Shown: one piece after another, positions 35,966-44,410 of the stretch
How positions within the stretch are numbered: the first letter of the stretch is position 1
Layout: the number at the start of each line of letters is the position of its first letter
Assembly (NCBI RefSeq): GCF_000373985.1
Contig: NZ_KB893123.1
Coordinates: 41,179 to 105,178 of the forward strand
Origin: Desulfobacter curvatus DSM 3379
GTDB taxonomy: Bacteria > Desulfobacterota > Desulfobacteria > Desulfobacterales > Desulfobacteraceae
Direction of reading: 5' to 3'
DNA length: 64,000 nucleotides
Notes under the pieces: model-generated
The model's database searches: none
What the model saw: the letters and a program-made list of their open reading frames with translations, nothing else
What the model was told of the DNA's origin: nothing
Position numbers and translations under genes: made by a program

Positions 35966-36073
35966 TTAAACCTCCTTGTATATTTTTAAACAAATAGTAG
36001 AACCTTAAGCCGAAATCATACTGAGTTTGAACTGAGGAGAAGAAAACTCTTCTTTTATTTTGTGCGCTTATTT

Positions 36074-36135
36074 GACTATCTCGTCAGTCATAAATTCTCC
36101 GGCAACACTGCCGGAGAACTTATGACTGAATAGTC
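36074..36135. promoter_or_regulatory. long near-perfect hairpin upstream of mop
   Basis: Arms 36084-36104 and 36109-36129 match at 20 of 21 positions with a 4-base loop ACAC; after a short unpaired CTCG, a further 6-bp pair GACTAT/ATAGTC (36074-36079 with 36130-36135) extends it. No T-run follows on either strand. It lies 109 bases before the mop start in the Fe-ADH/mop gap. It could be a leader-RNA structure or a palindromic operator. Confidence 0.6.
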
Positions 36136-36162
36136 CCCATTTTTCCTCCTCTTTTAAAGAGA

Positions 36163-36196
36163 CCCGGCCATTACCAACCTGATGATAATGGCCGGG
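36163..36196 (-). terminator. GC-rich hairpin downstream of Fe-ADH gene (probable terminator)
   Basis: CCCGGCCATTA (36163-36173) pairs exactly with TAATGGCCGGG (36186-36196). On the minus strand the stem, 62 bases after the Fe-ADH stop, is followed by TCTCTTTAAAAG, a weak T-tract. Termination or partial read-through into mop is likely. Confidence 0.6.
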
Positions 36197-36257
36197 GTAT
36201 GTCGATTTGAGGGAATCAACAATGGCTTAGGATTAAATTCTTATATTTCAAGTCCGG

Positions 36258-37424
36258 CTAAAGTGCAGCAGCATAGATGCCAATAACATCGTCCAGGGTC
36301 GGACGTCTTGGGTTGGTTGCACCGCAGGCATCTTTCTGGGCGTTTTCAGCCATGATTTTCAGATCTTCCTTTTTAACACCAAGCTGGGTGAGGTCGGCCG
36401 GGATTCCTACATCCTTAGACAGGGTTTGAATCGCAGTCAATGCGCGTTCAGCAGCTTCTCTGTCGGAAAGACCTTCAATGTTTTCCCCAAGGGCTACAGC
36501 AATATCCGCATACCGGTCAAGCTTGGCAATCAAGTTGAAGCGGGAAACATGGGGAAGAAGAATGGCGTTGCAGACACCGTGGGGAAGATCGTAAAAACCG
36601 CCCAACTGGTGAGCCATGGCATGAACATGACCAAGGCTTGCATTGTTAAATGCCATACCGGCAAGATATTCGGCATAGGCCATCTTATCCCTGGCGACGA
36701 TATCTTCACCATTGGCAACAGCAGGTCTCAAGTATTGGGCGATCAGTTCAATGGACTTGATGGCACAGGCATCGGTAATGGGCGTGGCAATGGTAGAGAC
36801 ATATGCTTCCACAGAGTGGGTCAAGGCATCCATACCGGTTGCGGCAGTCAGGAAGCTGGGCATACCCATCATGAGCAACGGATCATTGATGGCGATGGCT
36901 GGTGTTACCCGCCAGTCCACGATGGCCATTTTTACCTTTCTGCTGGTATCGGTAATAATGCAGAACCGGGTCATTTCGCTGGCGGTACCTGCAGTGGTGT
37001 TGATGGCGATAAAAGGAGGCATGGCTTTGGTAGACTTATCAACGCCTTCATAGTCGTGGATGGTCCCGCCGTTGGTTGCCACAAGGCCGATACCTTTACC
37101 GCAGTCATGGGAACTTCCCCCACCAAGGGTGATAATCATGTCGCATCCGCTTTTCTGGTAGAGCGCCAGACCCTCTTCCACATTCTTGTCGGTGGGATTG
37201 GGCACCGTATCATCGTAGACTACGGCTTCTGCTCCCATATCTGCTTTAAGCAGATCGCAGATCTGAGCGGTAATTCCTGCCGCTGTAATTCCCTTATCGG
37301 CGACGATAAAAGGTTTGCTTACCCCAAGGCTTTTCATCTGGGCGCAAATTTGTTTGTGGGCGCCAACGCCCATGAGGGTAACTGTGGGAATGTAAAATCC
37401 GTAAACTGCTTCTCCGTTTGACAT
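36258..37424 (-). CDS. iron-containing alcohol dehydrogenase
   Basis: A 388-residue group-III alcohol dehydrogenase: TLGGGSSHDCGKGIGLVATN (NAD site), the metal ligands in GMDALTHSVEAYVS, HVHAMAHQLGG and LPHGVCNAILLPHV, and the C-terminal ATNPRRP motif. It probably oxidises ethanol or other primary alcohols to the aldehydes used by the MOP enzyme encoded downstream. Related to, but clearly distinct from, the ErcA-like protein at 19.2 kb. A sigma-54-like promoter lies 78 bases upstream, suggesting control by the NtrC-type activator in this window. Confidence 0.94.
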   Translation of the reverse strand: MSNGEAVYGFYIPTVTLMGVGAHKQICAQMKSLGVSKPFIVADKGITAAGITAQICDLLKADMGAEAVVYDDTVPNPTDKNVEEGLALYQKSGCDMIITLGGGSSHDCGKGIGLVATNGGTIHDYEGVDKSTKAMPPFIAINTTAGTASEMTRFCIITDTSRKVKMAIVDWRVTPAIAINDPLLMMGMPSFLTAATGMDALTHSVEAYVSTIATPITDACAIKSIELIAQYLRPAVANGEDIVARDKMAYAEYLAGMAFNNASLGHVHAMAHQLGGFYDLPHGVCNAILLPHVSRFNLIAKLDRYADIAVALGENIEGLSDREAAERALTAIQTLSKDVGIPADLTQLGVKKEDLKIMAENAQKDACGATNPRRPTLDDVIGIYAAAL

Positions 37425-37779
37425 TTGAATCTTCCTTTATTGGGTTAATGTAAAAAGGTTCATATTAAATACACAATCTCAATAACTGCCCTGCCTACAA
37501 GAGCAAGTTCGAGACCATCAAGGCGGAGATAAATCCGAAAAAATTTAATTTTTGATTAAATCGCTTTTATTTCAATCGCTTAATTTTAAATTTTTTTCTT
37601 TTTCAGAACGCCCCAAAACTCGTTGATGCTTTTGGGTACAAATTTTTTTTTAAAAAGTGTGGCAAGTTGACCCTGCCATTAGCCCCAATGGGTCAAAAGG
37701 TAACACGCTTTTAATGTCGATGGCATTGTCCATGACAACAATCTCATTAAAGTGACTTTTCCCGCAGTTTTTGCAGAAT
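37425..37779. other. intergenic region upstream of the Fe-ADH gene
   Basis: About 355 bp between two minus-strand genes, holding the sigma-54-like site described separately and otherwise AT-rich sequence. I see no small gene and no convincing terminator for the hybrid kinase. Confidence 0.4.
37502..37517 (-). promoter_or_regulatory. candidate sigma-54 promoter for the Fe-ADH gene
   Basis: The minus strand reads TGGTCTCGAACTTGCT: TGG at the -24 element and TTGCT at the -12 element with the exact GG-N10-GC spacing of the consensus TGGCAC-N5-TTGCW, though bases CAC are not conserved. Transcription would begin near 37490. The sigma-54 activator at 21.5 kb sits behind another Fe-ADH-like gene. 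Confidence 0.4.
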
Positions 37780-40272
37780 CTATAAACCGGCCTCGATATC
37801 AATACCGGGGATCTCGGGCAGGTCAAGTTCAGATTCCATTTCTGCCGAAGTCACAGGCGCATTTTTAACGGATGCCCCAGGGACGATCCATTTGGCCATG
37901 GTCCTGAACATTTTGGAAACATCAAGCGGTTTGCTGATATAATCTGTCATACCGGCATCAAGGCTCTTTTGACGGTCATTGGCCATGGCATGCGCCGTCA
38001 TTGCAATAACGGGCAGTTTCTCATATTCAGCTTTCTGCCGAATTATTTTAGTGGCGGCATACCCGTCCATTACAGGCATCTGACAGTCCATCAAAACGCC
38101 GTCATAGTGATTCTGCTCAAGCAGATCCAAAGCCTGTTGCCCATTAACCGCACAATCCACGGCCATACCGTTACTAACCAGCAATTCAACAGCCAGTTCC
38201 TGATTAATGTCATTATCTTCAACCAGCAGGACTTTAGCGCCCCGCAGTTTATTGACTGCGGTCACCACATTCTCAGAACTGTTATCGGTGTGATCCGACT
38301 TGACGGATTCATGGCCCATGGCCACCAACACGGCATTGTACAGTTGGGAAGGGGTAATGGGTTTGCCGAGAAATCCGGCCAGGTTCAGGTCCTTAACCGC
38401 CTTTGGGACGATCAGACGGTCATAGGCAGACATCATGATGATTTTCGGGATGTGCCCAAGCCCGATATGACTTTGGATTAAGCCGGCAGTTTCAATACCG
38501 TCCATACCCGGCATACGCCAATCCATCAGAACAAGATCATAGGGGGCGCCTTGATCCGTTTCTTTTAACATGCGTATGGCAGCCTCACCTGAATCAGCCT
38601 GATTCACCGTCCATTCGAAATGGCCAAGCTGCCGGGTCAGAATATCACGGGACGTGTCATTGTCATCAACAATCAAGATGTTCAAAAAAGCAAGATGATG
38701 GGCATCATAAGAGCGATACGCCGGCTGTTGAGCTTGTCTGCCGAACTGAACCGTAAAATAAAAGGAGCTGCCGGCTCCGAGGGTGCTTTCAACCCATATG
38801 CCCCCCCCCATCATTTCTGTCAACTGTCTGGAAATCGCCAGTCCAAGTCCTGTTCCTCCGTACTTTCGGGTGATTGAATTGTCAGCCTGACTGAATGGTT
38901 CGAACAAATTGTCCTGCTCTTCCCTGCTTATCCCGATACCGGAATCCCGCACTGAAAACCGAAGTTTGATTTTATCTTCGATCTCTTCCTCCATGGAAAT
39001 CGAAACAACGACTTCTCCCCCCGGTTCTGTGAACTTAACCGCGTTGTTGCACAAATTCAGCAAAATCTGGCCAAGCCTCAGCGGATCACCCACAAGCGCC
39101 ATAGGGATTTGCGGATTGATCTGATACATCAGTTCCAACCCCTTTTCACTCGACTTGATGCCAATGATGTTTAACAGTTTTACCATCACATCCTCAAGAC
39201 TGAAATCAATGATCTCCAGGTTCATTTTTCCAGACTCAATTTTGGAAAAATCAAGGATGTCGTTCAGGATGCCCAGCAGCAACTCTGCCGACTGATTAAC
39301 CTTGGAAATGTAATTACGTGTTTTCCCGTCCACGGCCGTTTGCAGAGCGAGGCTCGACATACCGATGATGGCGTTCATCGGTGTGCGGATCTCGTGGCTC
39401 ATATTGGCAAGAAACTCACTTTTTATCTTGTTTGCGGCGTCCGCCTTGGCTTTGGCTTTTTTCAAGGTTTCCGTTACTTGCTCCAGTTCTGTGCTCCTTT
39501 GCCTCAGCCTTTTATCAGCTTCCTGACGTTCAACAATTTCTTGTGCCAATTCTTTGTTTTTCTGTTTCATTCTCAGGTCGTGTATGTCTCGAAAATGATT
39601 TAGCAGATAAAAAAGAGCTAAACCGAACACAAGGGCAATTATATGAATCAGTTTAAAATTGTTGCTCGAAAGCTGGATGGCTTCTATGTAATCTTTTGCC
39701 GGGATGGTCACACTGATACCACCTCGCACGTCTCCAAGTTTATATCCTTGCTTTGCATGGCATTTCAAACAGGCCTTTTTTACAGGCAGGGGTGCCATAT
39801 ATCTGAATTGTGATGTGTCCTGAATAAATTCAAAAAATTCTTTTTCCCCATTCTCAAAGCGCTGTAATGCATTTTTTTCCCAATCATCGCTCGTAGTTGC
39901 GGGCCGAATGGGATTCAGGCTGGTGATGTGATAATAAACGTCATTTTCCTGTGTTGCTATTTCGGCAATCTGGCGAGTCATGAAAGCAGGATTGATATTT
40001 GTCATGTGTACGCCCTTTAAGGTGGTGACATCACGATCTGCTATATCCAAATACGGGTTTGGTTGTGTTTCCTGCGTTATCGGGACATAGACGCCGCCAT
40101 GCCTAGCGTTCCATAAACGGGTTGTTTCGATCTCGGCGAAAAAGGAACGACCGACATTCAACAAAGACAGTTTGGCACTTTTTTCGGTGGTTTTAAGATT
40201 CCAGAAAAGAGAAAAAGCGATGGCGCTAATCCAAAATCCCGCAGTTAAAAGTATGTATATTTTACGTTTCAT
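37780..40272 (-). CDS. hybrid histidine kinase with DUF3365-like heme-c sensor domain
   Basis: 830 residues. TM1 at about 7-24, a periplasmic domain (about 30-205) of the DUF3365/Tll0287 type with one heme-c motif CLKCH (168-172), and TM2 at about 207-226. A coiled coil leads to HisKA (MSHEIRTPM, His 293), HATPase_c (LLNLCNNAVKFTEPGG, GTGLGLAISRQL) and two receivers (ILIVDDNDTSR with VLMDWRMPGMDG; VLLVEDNDINQ with VLMDCQMPVMDG). It ends without an output domain. The heme site suggests sensing of redox state or a gas. It is followed by no cognate regulator gene. Confidence 0.92.
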   Translation of the reverse strand: MKRKIYILLTAGFWISAIAFSLFWNLKTTEKSAKLSLLNVGRSFFAEIETTRLWNARHGGVYVPITQETQPNPYLDIADRDVTTLKGVHMTNINPAFMTRQIAEIATQENDVYYHITSLNPIRPATTSDDWEKNALQRFENGEKEFFEFIQDTSQFRYMAPLPVKKACLKCHAKQGYKLGDVRGGISVTIPAKDYIEAIQLSSNNFKLIHIIALVFGLALFYLLNHFRDIHDLRMKQKNKELAQEIVERQEADKRLRQRSTELEQVTETLKKAKAKADAANKIKSEFLANMSHEIRTPMNAIIGMSSLALQTAVDGKTRNYISKVNQSAELLLGILNDILDFSKIESGKMNLEIIDFSLEDVMVKLLNIIGIKSSEKGLELMYQINPQIPMALVGDPLRLGQILLNLCNNAVKFTEPGGEVVVSISMEEEIEDKIKLRFSVRDSGIGISREEQDNLFEPFSQADNSITRKYGGTGLGLAISRQLTEMMGGGIWVESTLGAGSSFYFTVQFGRQAQQPAYRSYDAHHLAFLNILIVDDNDTSRDILTRQLGHFEWTVNQADSGEAAIRMLKETDQGAPYDLVLMDWRMPGMDGIETAGLIQSHIGLGHIPKIIMMSAYDRLIVPKAVKDLNLAGFLGKPITPSQLYNAVLVAMGHESVKSDHTDNSSENVVTAVNKLRGAKVLLVEDNDINQELAVELLVSNGMAVDCAVNGQQALDLLEQNHYDGVLMDCQMPVMDGYAATKIIRQKAEYEKLPVIAMTAHAMANDRQKSLDAGMTDYISKPLDVSKMFRTMAKWIVPGASVKNAPVTSAEMESELDLPEIPGIDIEAGL

Positions 40273-40665
40273 GAAATAATCTTTCGTTATCTAAACACTC
40301 AACTTAATCTTTTCAGGGTCAACAATCATAATAGAATTCCCCTAATCGTCATATGGCAGGTTATTATATTCGCTTTCGATGATCCGATTCTTAAGGGACT
40401 TTAAAAAAGACAAATGCGATAGATTTTGCGTCGAATTTTTATTCGTATTCAAGGCGCGCTTCAGGGAGAATATTAAGCAGAGTCACAACAAGATTACGGA
40501 TATGGATGCATGTTATCTTTTTGAAATATGTTAAATATTACACAACTGATAAAAAAAAACAATTACATATCCAGGAAATCAAAAACCAACAATAGAAGTT
40601 CATACTTATGGACAATAAGTGGAAAGGTCGCGATTGTATGGTGAATTGGTTTTTTTATAAAAAAG
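40273..40665. other. intergenic region upstream of the hybrid kinase
   Basis: About 390 AT-rich bases with no convincing open frame on either strand. The promoter of the kinase gene should lie here, but I find no clear consensus match. Confidence 0.4.
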
Positions 40666-40750
40666 TCTGTGTAGCTAACACAGATCTTTCAACTTTCGTT
40701 GTGGGCTGAGCCTGGATGCCTATAGACCAGGTTGGCCCATGGCCGTTCTA
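40666..40750 (-). repeat. dispersed hairpin repeat, copy G
   Basis: A full copy. In + sense: TCTGTGT-agcta-ACACAGA (stem 2), TCTTTCAACTTTCGTTGTGG, then stem 1, where GGGCTGAGCCTGG pairs with CCAGGTTGGCCC through G-T wobbles that preserve the helix. It lies beyond the terminator of the hdrB-like gene, unlike the other copies, which directly follow stop codons. Confidence 0.85.
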
Positions 40751-40801
40751 TAGAAAAACGGTCAACTGGCCTCAAGTTAAAAGCTGTTGTAAAAAAATAA
40801 A

Positions 40802-40840
40802 AAACATCCCCCTGGCCTTTTTCGGGCCAGGGGGATGTTT
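40802..40840. terminator. bidirectional intrinsic terminator
   Basis: AAACATCCCCCTGGCC (40802-40817) and GGCCAGGGGGATGTTT (40825-40840) pair perfectly, with A-rich and T-rich flanks on both sides, so it works on either strand. On the minus strand it ends the Hdr-like operon. Confidence 0.92.
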
Positions 40841-40849
40841 TTTATTTTA

Positions 40850-40910
40850 GTGATCGGACGAAAAGTCACCCAGATGAAACGCGCATCTGGGCAAATTTTC
40901 GTCCAATCAC
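40850..40910. other. nested long hairpin behind the hdrB-like gene
   Basis: Outer arms GTGATCGGACGAAAA (40850-40864) and TTTTCGTCCAATCAC (40896-40910) match at 14 of 15; inner arms CCCAGATG (40869-40876) and CATCTGGG (40884-40891) match fully. The whole 61-nt structure sits between the hdrB-like stop (40942) and the terminator at 40802-40840, so it is probably transcribed as a 3' element or small RNA. Confidence 0.6.
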
Positions 40911-40941
40911 GGGTTTTCGTTCAGGCACTATTTTATCGGTT

Positions 40942-41775
40942 TCAGGCGGCTGTTTCTATCCCTGTCAGACTTTTTTCAAGCCCCATAGCCTGGCCCAGAA
41001 ATTGGGTAAGAAGTATAGCGGGTATGGGATTTGTTGATCCCGATTTCAGAATAAGGTCCCGGCCATATTCAAATTGCATGTGGCAATAATTGCATGCCGT
41101 GCAGATTATATCCGCCCCTTCCTGTTTTGCCGTTTCATATTTTTTCAAAACAAAATCCCGGGCCAGGAGGTTGTTTTTGTCCAGCAGGGGATTGCCGCAG
41201 CATTCCAGGCCTTTGGACCATTTTACGGGTTCTGCCCCGGTCAGTTTGATAATCCGTTCAAATATCGTCGGTGCATTGGGATGGTCATCCAACCCGGTGA
41301 TGGCTGAGGGGCGCAACGCGTGACAACCGTAACTTGCGGCCACTTTTATTCCTTCAAGGGGATGAACGACGCTTCGCTTAATTACGCCTTTATCGATTTC
41401 CCGGTCCAGAAGGGTCAACATGTGATAAATTTTGACGCCTCCCTCATAACGAAGCCCTTCCTTTTCCAGCATCGAGTTGATCAAGACCCGTTTGCTGCGA
41501 TCATTTTGAAAATAATGTTCTGCCTGTTTAAGAGCACCGAAACAGCACTTGCACAGGGTCAGTACAGGTAGATAATGGGCCTGGGCAAGGGCCAGGTTCC
41601 GTATGGACAGCAAAAGAAAAGCATCCAGATTTTTTTCCTTGACAGGGTATCCGCAACAGCCGAAATCAAGTTCTTCGACCCCAACATTAAGCTTGGATAA
41701 AACCGCTTTGGCGGATTTTGGGTGCTGGGGAATGTCAAATCCGGTTCTGCATCCGGAGAATAGTGCGCATTTCAT
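40942..41775 (-). CDS. HdrB-like protein with two CCG domains
   Basis: 277 residues with the Hdr subunit B pattern: FSGCRTGFDIPQHP and LDFGCCGYPVKEKN, TLCKCCFGALKQAE in the first CCG unit; YGCHALRPS, LECCGNPLLDKN and CTACNYCHMQFE in the second. Such domains hold the noncubane [4Fe-4S] cluster that reduces heterodisulfides or comparable thiols. Its ATG overlaps the TGA of the membrane FeS gene, so the two products should form one complex. HdrA is absent nearby. Confidence 0.9.
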   Translation of the reverse strand: MKCALFSGCRTGFDIPQHPKSAKAVLSKLNVGVEELDFGCCGYPVKEKNLDAFLLLSIRNLALAQAHYLPVLTLCKCCFGALKQAEHYFQNDRSKRVLINSMLEKEGLRYEGGVKIYHMLTLLDREIDKGVIKRSVVHPLEGIKVAASYGCHALRPSAITGLDDHPNAPTIFERIIKLTGAEPVKWSKGLECCGNPLLDKNNLLARDFVLKKYETAKQEGADIICTACNYCHMQFEYGRDLILKSGSTNPIPAILLTQFLGQAMGLEKSLTGIETAA

Positions 41776-43490
41776 ATTCCAAATTCCTGGTGATAAACCA
41801 TGTTTTTAAGTTGATAAAAAATATCCGTAATTTTTACCCCCTGGGGACAATTTTCCTGGCATTTATAACAGGTCAGGCAATCCCAGACAATTGAGGCATC
41901 CTTTGCCAGATCGATTTGCCCCAGAACAAGGGCATGGATGACCTGGTGGGGTGCAGATCCGAATTGTCCGATGTCGCCTGTAGCACCTGTCACCGGGCAT
42001 GAGTTGGTACATGTCAGACAGGTATAACATTGTGAAAATGTAGTCGCCTGGAAGGATTTCTTCAAGGCCTTAACTATAGATTCTTTTCCGGATTTGAGCA
42101 CCACTGGGCTTTCAGATCCGGCTTTTTTAGCCTTACGTTCTTTGCAAAGTTCCCTTATCCGGATAACGGGATCCGGAAGGAATTTTTCCTCCATCCGTTT
42201 CCTGGCAGCCTTCCAGATATCCTGCAGGTCTATCCCGGCAGGACAGACCTGGGAGCATTTGTTGCACATGGTGCAGATAAAACTGCCTTGGGAAAAGGCA
42301 TCTTTTGATTTTGCATCCATTGACCGGCCCCATGCCGACTCCCGGATGCCGGTTACCCGTTCCGAGGGAAACACCCATGGATTATTAAAAATTTCATATA
42401 ATGGCCCCACGGCACAATGGGTTGTGCAGGTGCCGCACTGGGTGCAGGAGGAAAGATCAAAAGCCCGGCGGGTGGCCTTGTTCGCATCGTGTTTCAGGTG
42501 CTGTCCTGCAAGTCCTGAAATCAGAAGACTTACCGGGGTTGTCAGAATATGCAAAAACTTGCTGAAAGGCAGGTAGGCCAAGAGGAAAAAACAGCTTAAA
42601 AAATGAATTGCCAGTATCAATGAATCAAGGCGGTTCCTGTTAAAGAATCCGGCAAAAGGCTTCATGGCAATGGAGACCGGATAGGAGACAAAGGCCCACT
42701 TTGGGTTGGCATGGCAGGAGAGACAATTGTCTTCATTGATAATTCTCCCTTCTTCCAAAATCTCCGGGGTGACCTCAATGGTCTCTCCGGGGAAAGACAC
42801 ATTATATTCTTCCTGCCAGACGGCTTTAAGCGCCGGAAGTTCCTCATCATAATCCATGGATCCATATTCCTCCACCATGTCATCGAACACACCGGAGGAG
42901 ATAATCTTGGCCGCTTCCAGGCCAAAGCCTGATATCATGATGATTGCAAGCAAAGCGATTGCCAGGTAATCGGGTTGCCTGCTGATCTGCTTCAAACGAA
43001 AATTGGTTTTCCTGCGATATATGGCAATGGCCAATCCCACGAACACCATTACACCAGCCAGGTTCCGAAGGAGCATGAACGGATTCAAGGTGGGCAGGTA
43101 ATTTGAAAAAATCACTTCGCTGACATATGCGTCAAGGGCATGGAAAAACAACAACCCTGCAAATCCCCAGAAGATACAGATGTGCATAAACCACTTCAGG
43201 GAATCCTGGCGCATCAGCGGTAATTGAAGCACCACATCCACAATCACCGTCTTAAAAAAATAAAAGATCCGGACAGGTGAGACCAGAATGCCTAACAAAC
43301 TGGCCAAAAAAGATTTAATTCGTTCTGCCGTAGTGAATTCAGGTCCTTCCGGTCCGATGATTAACCGGAAAAACCCAATGGTCCTGTAAGTCATTCCGAA
43401 AAGGAATACTGCTGCGGCAATAAAAAAACTCCAAGTATAAAGCACTGTTCCAATCCAATCCAATTTAAAGTTGCCAAAGGGCGAAATCAA
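41772..43490 (-). CDS. membrane cytochrome b/HdrC-like fusion with a c-type heme motif
   Basis: 572 residues. The N-terminus is a NarI/HdrE-like cytochrome b part with about six membrane segments (for example 20-40, 101-119, 138-157, 177-197, 289-308). An inserted loop carries one heme-c motif NCLSCH (256-260). The C-terminus carries two HdrC-like dicluster units: CTQCGTCTTHC with CTMCNKCSQVC, and CYTCLTCTNSC with CLTCYKCQENC. Together with the HdrB-like protein this looks like a quinone-linked membrane disulfide-reductase-type complex, akin to Tmc, DsrMK or ETF:quinone oxidoreductases with the CCG part split off. Confidence 0.88.
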   Translation of the reverse strand: MISPFGNFKLDWIGTVLYTWSFFIAAAVFLFGMTYRTIGFFRLIIGPEGPEFTTAERIKSFLASLLGILVSPVRIFYFFKTVIVDVVLQLPLMRQDSLKWFMHICIFWGFAGLLFFHALDAYVSEVIFSNYLPTLNPFMLLRNLAGVMVFVGLAIAIYRRKTNFRLKQISRQPDYLAIALLAIIMISGFGLEAAKIISSGVFDDMVEEYGSMDYDEELPALKAVWQEEYNVSFPGETIEVTPEILEEGRIINEDNCLSCHANPKWAFVSYPVSIAMKPFAGFFNRNRLDSLILAIHFLSCFFLLAYLPFSKFLHILTTPVSLLISGLAGQHLKHDANKATRRAFDLSSCTQCGTCTTHCAVGPLYEIFNNPWVFPSERVTGIRESAWGRSMDAKSKDAFSQGSFICTMCNKCSQVCPAGIDLQDIWKAARKRMEEKFLPDPVIRIRELCKERKAKKAGSESPVVLKSGKESIVKALKKSFQATTFSQCYTCLTCTNSCPVTGATGDIGQFGSAPHQVIHALVLGQIDLAKDASIVWDCLTCYKCQENCPQGVKITDIFYQLKNMVYHQEFGI

Positions 43491-43741
43491 AAAGTAAATC
43501 TGTATTGTAACTTATCCGGGATGTCAAGCCTGTTTTTTATTTTGACAAATTTCATTTATATGATCCCCCTCCCCGGGCCTTTGACCGGGAACCAATTATT
43601 TTTTACATCTCATATGACCCATTCAAAATTGAGATGAAAGGCAGGCAAGTTACTCACGGGCTTACCTTTACAAACCTTAGACCAACACTTATATTAGGCC
43701 TTAAATTTAAAAAAATATAATAGTGCACAAGGAGCTTTCAG

Positions 43742-44410
43742 GTGAAACAGATCTTAGTACTGGCCTCGACCAACAAAGGCAAAACAAGGGAATTAAAGGA
43801 AAGGCTGCAAGGCTATCCGGTTGACATAAAAAATTTGTCTGATTTCGGTCCCATTCCCGAGGTCATAGAGGACGGAGAGACCTTTGACGACAATGCATAT
43901 AAAAAGGCGTCGTTTACGGCCAGAGTGCTGGGATATCCGGCCCTTGCGGACGACTCCGGGCTTTGCGTGGAGGCGCTGGGCGGGGCACCGGGTGTGTATT
44001 CGGCCCGTTATGCCGGAAAAAATGCCACGGACCAGGACAATGTGGACAAACTTCTGGAGACCATGAAAAATGAAAAGAACCGTAAAGCGGCCTTTGAATG
44101 TGTGATCTCCATTGCGGTTCCCACGGGTGCTGCGCTGACCTATGAAGGCCGCTGCGAGGGGGTACTTACCCGGGAACCTGCAGGCAACAACGGGTTTGGT
44201 TATGATCCGCTGTTCTTTTTCCCGGAATTGAATAAAACCTTTGCCCAGCTATCCATGGATGAAAAGGCAAAGGTCAGCCACAGGGGGAAGGCGCTGCAGG
44301 AGATTACCCAGGAGATGGACAAAATCCTGGACTGGATAGATATTCAAATGTCCCGAATCAGTACTGAACCCGGCGGCTGTCTTGCTCCCAAAGGAGATAA
44401 CAATGGATAA
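43742..44410 (+). CDS. rdgB: XTP/dITP pyrophosphatase (RdgB/HAM1)
   Basis: The 222-residue product has the family signatures LASTNKGKTRELKERL, EDGETFDDNAYKKA, ADDSGLCVEALGGAPGVYSA and GNNGFGYDPLFF. It hydrolyses non-canonical purine triphosphates. The last 20 residues after the usual end (QMSRISTEPGG...) form a tail overlapping the next gene's start region. The GTG start follows AAGGAGC, and TATAAT (43716-43721) 26 bases upstream of the GTG may be its -10. Confidence 0.95.
   Translation: MKQILVLASTNKGKTRELKERLQGYPVDIKNLSDFGPIPEVIEDGETFDDNAYKKASFTARVLGYPALADDSGLCVEALGGAPGVYSARYAGKNATDQDNVDKLLETMKNEKNRKAAFECVISIAVPTGAALTYEGRCEGVLTREPAGNNGFGYDPLFFFPELNKTFAQLSMDEKAKVSHRGKALQEITQEMDKILDWIDIQMSRISTEPGGCLAPKGDNNG

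Noticed and set aside
34388..35989. 533-codon open frame antisense to mop
   Set aside because: It lies entirely opposite a confidently identified enzyme gene; its translation has no domain and mirrors the GC-rich codons of mop.
10261..40750. The seven-copy repeat as a CRISPR array or a set of simple terminators
   Set aside because: Copies are kilobases apart with no regular spacing, and stems are not followed by T-runs.
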